From: Bradyrhizobium sp. PSBB068
Lineage (GTDB): Bacteria > Pseudomonadota > Alphaproteobacteria > Rhizobiales > Xanthobacteraceae
Reading direction: 5' to 3'
Length of the DNA: 64,000 nucleotides
Assembly (NCBI GenBank): GCA_016839165.1
Contig: CP069300.1
Coordinates: 5,270,001-5,334,000, forward strand
A model generated the notes under the pieces. The model had not been told where the DNA came from, did not search any database, and saw only the letters and a list, made by a program, of their open reading frames with translations. Below are positions 9,009 through 17,659 of this stretch, one piece after another. A program made the position numbers and the translations under genes. Position 1 is the first letter of the stretch, and each line of letters starts with the position of its first letter.

Positions 9009-9203
9009 CTACTTCCTGAACACCTGTTTCGATCCGGCGTCGAACCTGGCCACCGGCCGGTCCATCTGCCACAGCTCGATGTCGTGGGCGTCGACGAGAC
9101 GGCCGGCCGACGTGATGGCCTGGTCGTCGTCGGCGCAATCCATGTTGACCACGCCGATGGATCGGCTGTGTTGCCCAACGATATATGCGCGATAGGTCGT
9201 CAT
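9009..9203 (-). CDS. Small hypothetical protein (64 aa) of a common rhizobial type
   Basis: Product starts MTTYRAYIVGQHSR and continues with CADDDQAITSAGRLVDAHDIELWQ. This pattern of a short strand pair, an acidic DDDQAI turn and a VDAHDIELWQMDR strand is shared by many short Bradyrhizobium proteins as I remember them. No signal peptide or membrane helix. A ribosome binding site (GGAGAACGAAG) sits just before the ATG. Function unknown. Confidence 0.7.
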   Translation of the reverse strand: MTTYRAYIVGQHSRSIGVVNMDCADDDQAITSAGRLVDAHDIELWQMDRPVARFDAGSKQVFRK

Positions 9204-9352
9204 CTTCGTTCTCCGGCCGTTGCGAACTCCGCCGCAGCGATGCCCGAGCGCGAAGATGAGCTTGAGGATGTATGAATTCGAGAAGGTCTGCTTCGACTTC
9301 TTATAAGCGCGGAATAAGTAGCGGCCGCGTCACGGGCCGATCGAATCAGCCG

Positions 9353-9736
9353 TCAGGCCGGCGCGCCGTTCTTGAGCAGCTTCGCGATGGCCGCAACCAG
9401 CTCATCGGGCGAGAACGGCTTGTTCAGCAGCACGCTGTCCGGCACGCCCCTGGTCGGCCACTCGTCGCCGCCACCGCCGGTGATGTAGAGCACCGGGAAC
9501 GATGGATCGATCTCGCGGGCACCACGCGCGACACGCCAGCCGTCGAGCCGGCCGAGCAGGCGGATGTCGGTAACCAGCGCGCTGTACTTGGTGCGGAATG
9601 CCTTCAGCAACGTCAACGCTTCCTCGCCCGAGCCTGCGATCGCCGGCTCGTAGCCGCCGTCCTTCAGGGCGTCTTCCACCATCATCTGAAGATCACGATC
9701 GTCTTCGATGACGAGAATGATCGGAGCGTCTTGCAA
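9353..9736 (-). CDS. Single-domain response regulator (receiver only)
   Basis: A 127-residue CheY-like receiver. The acidic pocket IEDDRD is near residue 11, the phospho-acceptor Asp lies in SALVTDIRLLG near residue 56, and the switch Lys is in NKPFSPDEL near residue 107. No output domain follows, so it must act by protein contact, for example with a histidine kinase or phosphorelay partner not seen nearby. The start is a TTG at 9736 preceded by GGGGGA at good spacing. The VTDIRLLGRLDGWRVARGAREIDP stretch is common in rhizobial FixJ-like receivers. Monocistronic. Confidence 0.88.
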   Translation of the reverse strand: MQDAPIILVIEDDRDLQMMVEDALKDGGYEPAIAGSGEEALTLLKAFRTKYSALVTDIRLLGRLDGWRVARGAREIDPSFPVLYITGGGGDEWPTRGVPDSVLLNKPFSPDELVAAIAKLLKNGAPA

Positions 9737-9851
9737 AGCTATCCCCCAGAAATCAGCCGGGCGCGCTCCCGGCTCCGAAGCATATGCAGCATAAAAGTGG
9801 CCACCGTTTGCACGGTGTCACCCAGTAAAAATACGGGTATCAGACGCGTGT

Positions 9852-11069
9852 CTATTCGTCGGCGAATTCGTCTTCTTCGTTGACCCCCGCTCTACCCCGC
9901 GGAGCCGGCTTTCTGCCGCCAAGCGATCCTGTGACATAAGGTTCGCGCGTTGCATAGGGGTTACGGCCGCCGGCGCGCGCCGCGACCTCTTCGCCGGAGA
10001 CCGCGGCGGGCTGGCAGATCAGGCGCCGGCTGGCCCGGCGCATCAGGTCCACATGGATGTGGTCGTAGTGATAGACGTTGGAACCCGGTGCCAGCACGGT
10101 GGTGAATTGCTGGCAGGCGGCGGCCTGGACATCGCGCAGGAAGCCCTGCTCTTCCGGCAGGCCCTTCCAGCCATCCTTCACCGAGACGCGGCGGCCATCG
10201 GACAGCGTGAAGGCTGCGATGTCGAGCGCATTGCCGAAGGCGTGCTCAGAAATATGCGCGTGCGAATTGCCGTTCATGCCGCGGCACGAATAGGCCGAGA
10301 TCTGCTTGATCTCGACGACGCGCGCGCCGAACCAGCGCTGCGCCGCCGGCTGCACGGAATCGGCGAGCCAGCGCTCGAGCACGGAGACGATCGGGCACGC
10401 CAGTGTCGCCGCCGGCTTCACTGCGACCGGGCCGACCGTCATCACCGGATTGCCGTTCGACGGACCGAGCCGCGGCGGCGATGGCGCGCCGGGCGGCTGC
10501 TGCGAATAAGGCGCCGGTGAATACGGCGCGGCTGCGCCCTCGCGCTGCGGATTGCGCGGCAGGCCTGGATAATAAGGTCGCTCGCCGCTTGCCTCGGGCG
10601 ACCCGTCCGGCGGCAGGTCGATCTCGCCCTGCTGCGGCGGCACGCCGGGCGCCGACAACGAGACCGGCCCGTTCGGCTGGCTGCCATAGTTCGGCTGGCC
10701 GACGGCCTGATCGGAATATGGCGCCTGCGCGGGCCCCGGACTGGGCTGACGGTTGATCGGCCAGCGCGGCTGGCCACCGACCGATGCCGGCGGACGCAGA
10801 CTGTCATCGGCAAATCCATAGGCTGAACTGGTTTCGCCGAGGGCTGCGACCTTGAGCGGGAATTCGGCGCCGCAGACGCCGGGGCCGGAAATCGGATCGA
10901 TGCGGACGAGGTCGGGCCCTTCCTTGACCGCACCTGATTTCAGGCAAGCGGCCTCGGCCTCGGCCCGCCACGGTTCGCGCTCGGCGGTCTGGAACAGACC
11001 ACGGCCGCAACCAGCAAGCGACACAAGGACAAGGGAGCCGACGAGATACAAACGAACTCCACGCGTCAT
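9852..11069 (-). CDS. Extensin-like family lipoprotein
   Basis: A 405-residue exported protein. The N-terminus has a signal with lipobox LVSLAGC, predicting lipidation at the Cys near residue 21. A Pro/Gly/Gln-rich linker spans about residues 90-215. The C-terminal extensin-like domain (about 225-350) contains CPIVSVLERWLADSVQPAA, SEHAFGNALDI and YHYDHIHVDL. Its His/Asp residues resemble the zinc site of M15-type DD-peptidases, so a cell-wall role is likely but unproven. The tail is Gly/Arg-rich and ends acidic. It starts close to a run of envelope genes but has its own orientation. Start ATG at 11069. Confidence 0.88.
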   Translation of the reverse strand: MTRGVRLYLVGSLVLVSLAGCGRGLFQTAEREPWRAEAEAACLKSGAVKEGPDLVRIDPISGPGVCGAEFPLKVAALGETSSAYGFADDSLRPPASVGGQPRWPINRQPSPGPAQAPYSDQAVGQPNYGSQPNGPVSLSAPGVPPQQGEIDLPPDGSPEASGERPYYPGLPRNPQREGAAAPYSPAPYSQQPPGAPSPPRLGPSNGNPVMTVGPVAVKPAATLACPIVSVLERWLADSVQPAAQRWFGARVVEIKQISAYSCRGMNGNSHAHISEHAFGNALDIAAFTLSDGRRVSVKDGWKGLPEEQGFLRDVQAAACQQFTTVLAPGSNVYHYDHIHVDLMRRASRRLICQPAAVSGEEVAARAGGRNPYATREPYVTGSLGGRKPAPRGRAGVNEEDEFADE

Positions 11070-11558
11070 GGCGCGGAGGTTCTGCGAATTTGATTAAAGA
11101 CTCTTCAACGCATTTCGACTGAATGATTTCAGCTGCTTTTAACCATGCGCGGCTTGCGGCGTAATGCTTGTTGCGTCAACCACTGACACGCGCTCTGCAT
11201 CACGACGTAGAAGCGCAAGGAGATCGCCGCTCGTGTCGCGATGGAGAATGCCTTGGCATTCAGCATCCGTGTCCGGCGCAGGAAATTCATCTATAGGTAG
11301 CAGTTCCTGCCACAACAACCCGGATCGGGAACTGACAGGCGGTATCCGGTACTGCTGGCGCATACGTTCTGCGCAACGCCCTGGAAAATATTTGGTGCCG
11401 CTTCAACGCCTTGATTCGGCATCCGTTTGAACCGCACATCGCAATGCGGCATCGCTCGGAAACTCCGGCCGGACAGCACCGCTGACTTTATCCGCCAGGA
11501 ACCACTTGCTAGCTTTTGCGTTAATGCGGGCAGCGTTGTGAACCAAGGGAGTTTCCCA
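11070..11558. other. Intergenic region without convincing gene
   Basis: About 490 bp of lower GC than its flanks. A 74-codon reverse frame (11139-11363) has no ribosome binding site and no recognisable motif. The region must hold the promoters of the extensin-like gene and the 31-residue peptide gene, but no clear consensus was seen. Confidence 0.5.
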
Positions 11559-11654
11559 ATGGATTTCGCGAGTCCTCTGCTGAGCAAGCTGAGCATTGTG
11601 GCCGCGTACATCGCGTTCGCCTTCGTTGGCGCCATCATTCTCGGCGTGTTCTAG
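11559..11654 (+). CDS. 31-residue single-span membrane peptide
   Basis: The frame MDFASPLLSKLSIV... encodes 31 residues, of which about 20 form one hydrophobic helix (VAAYIAFAFVGAIILGVF). AAGGGAG precedes the ATG at about 6-7 bases, and a perfect 12-bp GC-rich stem-loop follows 23 bp past the stop. That full transcription-unit context for so short a frame argues it is real. A longer frame from 11427 lacks such support. It could be a regulator or stabiliser of a membrane complex; partner unknown. Confidence 0.65.
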   Translation: MDFASPLLSKLSIVAAYIAFAFVGAIILGVF

Positions 11655-11677
11655 ACAATCAGACAGGCGATGAGTTC

Positions 11678-11709
11678 AGCGCCCGGCGGCCGTCCCCCCG
11701 CCGGGCGCT
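11678..11709 (+). terminator. Rho-independent-type stem-loop after the 31-aa gene
   Basis: Perfect 12-bp arms AGCGCCCGGCGG / CCGCCGGGCGCT with an 8-nt loop, followed by a short TT. It lies between convergent genes and could serve both. Confidence 0.7.
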
Positions 11710-11758
11710 TTGCGTCACCGATGAAGGCATCCGGTTACAAATTTGGACAGCTGCGCAC

Positions 11759-12550
11759 TCAGGTGCGCGGCTCACCCCGGAGCTGCCCCTGCGTGATCAC
11801 CCGCGCCCGCGAATGCCAGACGCGGACCCAGTCGACGCCGCTGCAATAGAAGCGGCCGAGCACGCAGGATTCGACGCGCAGTTTGTCCGCGCCCTGCACC
11901 GCGATCGTGCCGTAACGGATGATGCCGCTGTCCTGGCTGTAGACACCGCCCTTCCAGCGCGCATCCTGCTTCGGCTTCATGTTGATCAGCACCGCTTCGC
12001 CGAGATCGCGCGTGGACCTGTCGAGCGCGTAGCCGCACAGCGCGTTGCCGCAGAGGCGAATGCGGACCAGGTCGTTGGCTTCGGTCTGCCAGTCGCCGAT
12101 CGGGCCGTCGTCCGGCTCGTCGACCTCGCGCGAGACTCGGATCAGCGGCGGCACCGGACCCGCAGGCACGGCGGCCGGCGGCGGAGCTGCGACGGCCGGC
12201 GGCGGCTCGGGCGTCATCACGCGCGTCGGCGCCGGCGGTGGTGGCGCGGCAACAGGCGGCGGCACGGCGGGAGCGGGCTTGTACACAATGATCGGCGGCG
12301 GTGCTGGCGGCGGGCTTGCGGCCGGCGTAACCGGGATCGCTGCGGGCGCGGGCACCGGATTCAACATGCGACCGTTGTCGCCACCATCGTCGCGCCTGGA
12401 TCTGTCAGACACCGAGACGCAGGAGAGCGAGCGACACCGCGCCGAATCGAGATGGACGCGGTGGCCGCCGATCGAAAACGAGAGCCCCTCGCCGGCATAG
12501 GCGAACGGCGCGAACAGGGTCAGCGCGACGAGCAGGCAGGTGCGCTTCAT
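11759..12550 (-). CDS. Exported DUF2147-domain protein with Pro-rich linker (paralogue A)
   Basis: A 263-residue secreted protein. Signal peptide MKRTCLLVALTLFAPFAYAG is followed by a short N-terminal domain (SFSIGGHRVHLDSARCRSLSCVS), a long Pro/Ala linker (about 70-135), then a DUF2147-like beta domain from GDWQTEANDLVRIRLCG to SGVDWVRVW. Paired Cys residues (C-GNALC, C-VLGRFYC) suggest disulfides. The gene beginning 200 bp away on the other strand encodes the same architecture. A GGAGG site precedes the ATG. Function unknown; likely periplasmic. Confidence 0.82.
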   Translation of the reverse strand: MKRTCLLVALTLFAPFAYAGEGLSFSIGGHRVHLDSARCRSLSCVSVSDRSRRDDGGDNGRMLNPVPAPAAIPVTPAASPPPAPPPIIVYKPAPAVPPPVAAPPPPAPTRVMTPEPPPAVAAPPPAAVPAGPVPPLIRVSREVDEPDDGPIGDWQTEANDLVRIRLCGNALCGYALDRSTRDLGEAVLINMKPKQDARWKGGVYSQDSGIIRYGTIAVQGADKLRVESCVLGRFYCSGVDWVRVWHSRARVITQGQLRGEPRT

Positions 12551-12750
12551 CGAAGCCTCCAGAACATCCGACGACGCTTAGGGATGCGGTGCTCACGGCG
12601 CAGTGACTTGCATCACCATGGCAATTTCTCCCCGCCGCGGCGCGCCTTCGGCTGCGTCCGCCGGCGTGATGTGGATCACAGAACCTGGCCGCGCGGCCGC
12701 GTAGCGTCCGGACCAATCGATCCACCCCGCCCCACGCCACGGAGACCCAG

Positions 12751-13500
12751 ATGAAGAAGCTCGTTGCGATCGCCGCGCTGCTGATGGCCACCACATCGGC
12801 GCATGCCGGCGGCACCGGCATAACCTTCGAGATCGACGGCCAGCGCGTGCATGTCGAGGCGCCGCGCAATTGCAGCGCGCTGTCCTGCATCCGCATCTCG
12901 GCGCCGGGCTATAGCGGCACGATCGGCGGCATCAGCAAGAACTTCGGCTCGAAGTCCGATGATGCTGAGGACGTCGCCGCGACGAGCTCGCCGCCACCGG
13001 CGCCCACCCCCGCGCCGGCTCAGGTCGCAGCGCCGCAGCCGGCCGCGCCGGTCGCCGCCGCGGTCCCGCCGCCTCCTCCGCCCCCGGCAACGGTTGCGAC
13101 CGCCGCCCCTGCGCCGGTCGATGCCACCCCCGCTGCGACCGCACCGGCCCCGGTCGCAGCGCAGCCTTCGCCGCAGCCGCAGGCCGCGCCGGTTGCCTCA
13201 GCGCCGGCAACGGCGCCGACCGGACCGATCGGCGTCTGGGCCACGGAGGAGAACAAGGGCAATGTCCGCGTCGAAGCCTGCGGTGCCAGTCTCTGCGGCT
13301 ATTCCGAGAAGACCAACGAACGCATTCTGATCAACATGAAGCCCGACGGCGGCAAATGGAGCGGCCGCATCCACGATCCCGACTCCGGCCGCAACTACGA
13401 CTCGACGATCGCGATGAAGGGCCCGAATGCGATGCGCGTGCAGGGCTGCGCCTTCGGCGGCATGTTCTGCGGCGGCCAGACCTGGAAGCGGGTCAGCTGA
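12751..13500 (+). CDS. Exported DUF2147-domain protein with Pro/Ala linker (paralogue B)
   Basis: A 249-residue secreted protein with signal MKKLVAIAALLMATTSAHAG, N-terminal TFEIDGQRVHVEAPRNCSALSCI, an Ala/Pro linker of about 80 residues and a C-terminal DUF2147-like domain (GVWATEENKGNVRVEACG ... CGGQTWKRVS). Domain order, Cys spacing and phrases such as ILINMKP match the divergent neighbour, so the two are paralogues from an inverted local duplication. GGAG lies upstream of the ATG. The shared 200-bp promoter gap would allow co-regulation. Function unknown. Confidence 0.82.
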   Translation: MKKLVAIAALLMATTSAHAGGTGITFEIDGQRVHVEAPRNCSALSCIRISAPGYSGTIGGISKNFGSKSDDAEDVAATSSPPPAPTPAPAQVAAPQPAAPVAAAVPPPPPPPATVATAAPAPVDATPAATAPAPVAAQPSPQPQAAPVASAPATAPTGPIGVWATEENKGNVRVEACGASLCGYSEKTNERILINMKPDGGKWSGRIHDPDSGRNYDSTIAMKGPNAMRVQGCAFGGMFCGGQTWKRVS

Positions 13501-13615
13501 ACCGCAACTGACATCAGATTTTTGTGGTTGCCCCGGCGGTCGCTTCATGCGGACCGCCGGGCGCGCTATAAGCGTCGCAGTGTCGAGGTTGATTTGAACC
13601 TGCAGGCGGCTTGCG

Positions 13616-14719
13616 ATGGCGATGACGGCTCTTGAACTCGGTCTGCGAGGCGCGGTGGTCGCGCTGTTCCTGGTGGTTTGCGCGGTGCTGCTGCTGCGCT
13701 ACGCGGCAGTCAATCGCGCCGCAAGCCTCGGCGCCGCGATGGGCGCGGCCGGCGCGGCCTATGCGATTACGACCGCCCCCTTCTTTCCCGCATCATCATT
13801 CGGCTGGAGCTCACCGTTCGTCGCCTTCGCGATGGGGTCTCCGGTGATCTTCTGGCTATGGGCGCGCGCGATGTTCGAGGAGCGGTTTGCCCTGCGCCCT
13901 TGGCACGCGGCGGTGTGGACGCTGGTCGCCGGCCTCGGCGTCGTGAGCCATAGCGGCTGGACCATGTCGCCCGCGCTCGCAGCAGGCTGCGGCCGCACGC
14001 TGGCGCTGGCGACGATCGTGTTCGCGCTGCTCGGGATGGCGCAGCTGCCGAGGGGATGGCGCACGGCCGTGACGACGGCACGCGGGCGGCTGTTGATCGC
14101 GCTGGTCGTCGGCATCGGTCTCCAGATGACGTTCGCCGCCGCGGCCGGGTGGGCAGCGCTTCCGACCCGCTCGATCGACCTCAGCGCCGCACTCGCCCTT
14201 ACCGCATTCGCGCTGATCGCGATCTGGATGATGCTGTTCGATCCGCCCGAGAACCAGCCGGCCGTCGCCGGCGCGGGAAACGGACCGGCCGCGCGGCAGG
14301 CGCGCCCGCTCGCGCATGCCGGCCCGCCGGCCTCGAGCCAGGCCGCGCTCAATCACCTCAGGCATCTGATGGCGACCGAGCGAACCTATCGGCAGGAGGG
14401 GCTGACCATCGGCGTGCTGGCGGTCAAGCTCGGCATGCCGGAATACCGATTGCGCACCCTGATCAATGACGGGCTCGGCCACCGGAACTTCAATGCCTTC
14501 CTCAACCGCTATCGGCTCGACGAGGCCAAGGCGGCGCTCGCCGATGCGGGCCAGGCCGAGGTACCGGTGCTGACGATCGCGCTCGATGCCGGGTTCCAGT
14601 CGTTGGCGCCGTTCAACCGCGCCTTCAAGGCGGACACCGGGCTGACGCCGACCGAGTTTCGCCGGCAGGCGATCGCCGGGCAAACCGCGGATGCGGCGGA
14701 AATCGCGCGGTCGGGGTGA
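13616..14719 (+). CDS. Membrane-anchored AraC-family transcriptional regulator
   Basis: A 367-residue protein. Residues 1-215 hold about seven hydrophobic segments (for example AVVALFLVVCAVLLLRYAA and LLIALVVGIGLQMTFAAAAG). Residues about 240-355 form an AraC/XylS DNA-binding domain with QEGLTIGVLAVKLGMPEYRL (first HTH) and LTIALDAGFQSLAPFNRAFK followed by TGLTPTEFR (second HTH and signature). Such proteins sense at the membrane and bind DNA directly. Target genes are unknown; the YciB-like gene begins 130 bp downstream. No fusion break is seen between the halves. Confidence 0.9.
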   Translation: MAMTALELGLRGAVVALFLVVCAVLLLRYAAVNRAASLGAAMGAAGAAYAITTAPFFPASSFGWSSPFVAFAMGSPVIFWLWARAMFEERFALRPWHAAVWTLVAGLGVVSHSGWTMSPALAAGCGRTLALATIVFALLGMAQLPRGWRTAVTTARGRLLIALVVGIGLQMTFAAAAGWAALPTRSIDLSAALALTAFALIAIWMMLFDPPENQPAVAGAGNGPAARQARPLAHAGPPASSQAALNHLRHLMATERTYRQEGLTIGVLAVKLGMPEYRLRTLINDGLGHRNFNAFLNRYRLDEAKAALADAGQAEVPVLTIALDAGFQSLAPFNRAFKADTGLTPTEFRRQAIAGQTADAAEIARSG

Positions 14720-14848
14720 GAATTCGCTCCTCGATTTCAGAAATCGATAGGCTTGCAGCCCCACAATCTGCCTAGCTGCTCCGACGCAGGCGCCGCGTCG
14801 CGGCAAGGCGTGATCAGGCATGACAAGGCAAGCGGAGCGCGACCACCG

Positions 14849-15496
14849 ATGAAGCATTTCCTCACCGCGGCTAGGCTGCTGGCCCTCGACCTGGCGTCGA
14901 CCCTTGTCTTTCTCGTTCTGTTCCTGGTGACCCACAACACCGCGCTCTCGGTCGGCCTCGGCATCGCGTTCGGCGTCGTGCAGATCGGCCTCCAGATCAT
15001 GCGCGGCAGGCGGATCGATACCATGGAATGGCTGAGCCTGTTCCTGGTGGTTACCGCGGGCACCGCGACGCTGCTCACCAACGACCCGCGCTTTGTGCTG
15101 TTCAAGCCCAGCGTGATCTACGCCATCGTCGGCGTCGTGATGCTGAAGCGCGGCTGGCTCAACCGCTATCTGCCCGAGATCGCACAGAAAGTCGTGCCCG
15201 ATGTCGCCGTCAAGGTCGGCTATGTCTGGTCGGGGCTGATGTTCGCCTCCGCCGCGGTCAACGCCTTCGTCGCGCTGACCTGCGAGATCACGACCTGGGC
15301 CGTCGTGATGCCGATCTTCGGCATCGTCAGCAAGGTCGTGGTGTTCCTCGGCGGCTTTGCCGCGCTCCGCCTCACCGCAAGGCGCCGCATCCGCGCCATG
15401 CCCGAGGCCGAACGCGAAGCCGTGCTCGCGCTCGAGCGTGCTCCGGAGGCCCGCGCTGCCGTCACGGCCGATCTCACGCCGTCCGCGAGTGGTTAA
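14849..15496 (+). CDS. yciB: YciB/inner-membrane septation protein A family
   Basis: A 215-residue polytopic membrane protein with about five helices. Family features include the paired THNTALSVGLGIAFGVVQIGLQ helix, TGTATLLTNDPRFVLFKPSVIY and VGVVMLKRGWLNRYLP. In E. coli YciB contributes to envelope synthesis and cell length; here it is longer by a charged C-terminal tail rich in Ala/Glu. The ATG at 14849 with GGAG upstream is chosen over the frame start at 14753, whose first 32 residues are polar and do not look like a family member. Confidence 0.85.
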   Translation: MKHFLTAARLLALDLASTLVFLVLFLVTHNTALSVGLGIAFGVVQIGLQIMRGRRIDTMEWLSLFLVVTAGTATLLTNDPRFVLFKPSVIYAIVGVVMLKRGWLNRYLPEIAQKVVPDVAVKVGYVWSGLMFASAAVNAFVALTCEITTWAVVMPIFGIVSKVVVFLGGFAALRLTARRRIRAMPEAEREAVLALERAPEARAAVTADLTPSASG

Positions 15497-15620
15497 CGAA
15501 ACAAACCGGCGCGCGACGAAACCATTTTGCCGGGCGCATGAAGAATCGCTGAAACCAAGCCTGCCTAGTGATGCTCCCGACGACGCGCTGCATCGGCGCG
15601 ATCACCACAAGGGGGACAAG

Positions 15621-15947
15621 ATGGCTTTCACCGCTTCCGCGCTCCGTCACGGCAAACTGCTGGCGGCAACGGCGTTCACGCTCGGTCTGTTGACGTCCGC
15701 GTCCTATGCCTACACCGACGAGCAGCAGCAGATGTGCACCGGCGACGCGATGCGGCTGTGCAGTTCGGAAATCCCGGATGTCGATCGCGTCACCGCCTGC
15801 ATGGTGCGCCAGCGCGCGCTGCTCAGCGACGGCTGCAAGGCCGTCTTCCACTACGTGCCCCCTGCGGCGGCCGCGCAGCCCGCAAGCTACACCCCCGCGG
15901 CCAAGCCGGCGAAGCCACTCAACATCACTCCTCACAAGCGCGGATAA
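15621..15947 (+). CDS. Exported Cys-rich repeat protein (108 aa)
   Basis: Start ATG at 15621 after a clear AAGGGGGA site. Signal peptide runs to about residue 33 (LLTSASYAYTDE). The mature part shows C-x7-C-x12-C-x11-C (CTGDAMRLC ... ACMVRQRALLSDGC), which resembles one unit of the Cys-rich repeat known from Golgi apparatus protein 1 (PF00839 type). The tail is Ala/Pro/Lys-rich. Likely periplasmic and disulfide-bonded; function unknown. A stem-loop follows 23 bp after the stop. Confidence 0.78.
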   Translation: MAFTASALRHGKLLAATAFTLGLLTSASYAYTDEQQQMCTGDAMRLCSSEIPDVDRVTACMVRQRALLSDGCKAVFHYVPPAAAAQPASYTPAAKPAKPLNITPHKRG

Positions 15948-15970
15948 CCAAAACCCCAAGCAGCGACCGG

Positions 15971-16000
15971 GCACCGCGCTTCCTGTCGGGGGCGCGGTGC
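15971..16000 (+). terminator. Stem-loop after the Cys-rich gene
   Basis: GCACCGCG (15971-15978) pairs with CGCGGTGC (15993-16000), followed by TT. Modest stem, consistent with a terminator. Confidence 0.5.
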
Positions 16001-16101
16001 TTGATCGTTCTGGTCCGCCATGACAACAAGGCAGGACCGTTCATTCGGCATTCAGCCTGACGCGGCTCAATTGCCGATCCCCAAGGCCTCCCCGGGAATC
16101 G

Positions 16102-17643
16102 ATGGTGATGCGCCGCACCTTTCTCTTTGCGCTCCTGCTTGGTGCCGGCGTCGCCATGGGTTGGCATACAACCGCCGATGCCGCGCCCGAGCTGACGCAG
16201 CTTGCACAAGCACAGCCTGCTCCGGCCCCCGCTCCTGGCGCGGCGCCGAGCGCGACGCCGGCCGCGCCCGCAACCGCTGCTCCGGCCGCGACGCCGCAGG
16301 CCACCGCGCCCGAGCCGATCGGCAACGTCGCCACGCTGACCGGAACCGCGACGGTCACGCGCAACAACACCACGACGCCGCTGCAGATCCGCGACGACAT
16401 ATTCGCCAATGACGATGTCGCCACATCGGCAACCTCCTCGCTCGGCATCACCTTCAACGACGGCACCACCTTCAACCTGCGCGCCAATGCCAGGATCACG
16501 ATCGACAATTACGTCTATGAGGATGGCGGCCAGCAGAACAGCGCGCTGTTCAACGTCGCCAAGGGAACGGCGGCGTTCGTCGCCGCCGCCGTCGCCAAGA
16601 CCGGCAACATGAAGATCTCGACGCCGACCGCAACCCTCGGCATCCGCGGCACCACCGGCCTTGTCGAAGTGCCCGAAGGCGCGCGTGCGACCAGCAACAA
16701 TGTCGGCATCAAGCTCTATCCCGACGCCGACGGACATGTCGGCCGCATCGAGGTCAATGACCGCAGCGGCGCCTCGCTCGGCGTACTGACGCGCGGCGCC
16801 AGCGGTTTTGCGATTCGTCCCGGCACCGGCGGCGCGCGCTTTGCCGCGGTGCCGTTGACGATCTCGCCGCAGCAGATGACGCGCGACCAGGGTTTCGTGC
16901 GCGCGGTGCATTCCGCGCAGACGCTGGGCCGCCAGGTCGTGACCGAGCAGCGCGACTTCCGCAGAGCCAATCCCGATTTCCGCCGCACCAATCCGGCCGC
17001 GCCCTATCCGAACCGCGGCCAGCCGGTGCAGCCGAACCCGCAGCGCCAGAACGGTCTGCCGGGCCAGAACCGCAACGGCCCGCAACCGCCGGCTCAGCAG
17101 AATCGGCCGGGCCAGTTGCAGCAGCCCGGTCAGCCGAACCGTCCCGGCCAGCCGCAGCAACCGGGCACGCCCGGCCGCCAAGGTGCGCAACAGCCAGGCT
17201 CGCAGCAGCCGGGCACGCAGCAGCAAGGCGGCGCACGGCACGCGCTGCCCGGCCAGCCCGGCGGCACGACGCTGCCGCATGCGCCCGGCGTCCAGACGCC
17301 GGCCGGCCAGCAGCCTGCTGGACAGCAACCGGCGCGACAAGGCGGCGCCACGCAACCCGGCGCTCAACAGCCGCCGGCACGTCAAGGCGGCCAGCAGCCC
17401 GGACGCACGCAGGCGCCGGGCGGCGTGCGCCAGCCCGTGCAACCGGGCCTGCCGCGACAGGGCACGGCCCAGCCGGTGCCGCAGTCACCTGGCCAGCCGC
17501 GACCCGGCCTTCAGCAGGCTGCACCGGGCGCGCGTCCGGACCTGCAACGGCCCGCAGCGCAGGCGCGTCCGGCCTTCCAGCAACGGCGCGCACCGCCACC
17601 GCGCGCGGCAAAGCCGCCGCCCAAGAGCAAGCGCCACAATTGA
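16102..17643 (+). CDS. Exported FecR-domain protein with Pro/Gln-rich repeat tail
   Basis: A 513-residue protein: signal peptide (about 1-28), Ala/Pro linker, then a FecR-type beta domain at about 73-180 (GTATVTRNNTTTPLQIRDDIF, GITFNDGTTFNLRANARITI, KISTPTATLGIRGTTGLVEV). From about residue 285 it is low-complexity, built from short QQPGQ/NRPGQ/QPAGQ units rich in Pro, Gln, Gly and Arg. Unlike anti-sigma FecR proteins it has no visible cytoplasmic anti-sigma domain and no sigma factor or TonB receptor beside it, so it is probably a surface or periplasmic matrix-type protein. ATG at 16102; an in-frame ATG at 16108 is equally possible. Confidence 0.85.
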   Translation: MVMRRTFLFALLLGAGVAMGWHTTADAAPELTQLAQAQPAPAPAPGAAPSATPAAPATAAPAATPQATAPEPIGNVATLTGTATVTRNNTTTPLQIRDDIFANDDVATSATSSLGITFNDGTTFNLRANARITIDNYVYEDGGQQNSALFNVAKGTAAFVAAAVAKTGNMKISTPTATLGIRGTTGLVEVPEGARATSNNVGIKLYPDADGHVGRIEVNDRSGASLGVLTRGASGFAIRPGTGGARFAAVPLTISPQQMTRDQGFVRAVHSAQTLGRQVVTEQRDFRRANPDFRRTNPAAPYPNRGQPVQPNPQRQNGLPGQNRNGPQPPAQQNRPGQLQQPGQPNRPGQPQQPGTPGRQGAQQPGSQQPGTQQQGGARHALPGQPGGTTLPHAPGVQTPAGQQPAGQQPARQGGATQPGAQQPPARQGGQQPGRTQAPGGVRQPVQPGLPRQGTAQPVPQSPGQPRPGLQQAAPGARPDLQRPAAQARPAFQQRRAPPPRAAKPPPKSKRHN

Positions 17644-17659
17644 TTGGAAGCGCGCCGCG

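Noticed and set aside
11139..11363. 74-codon reverse frame in the gap near 11.2 kb
   Set aside because: No ribosome site, no motif, no conserved-looking structure; could not be supported.
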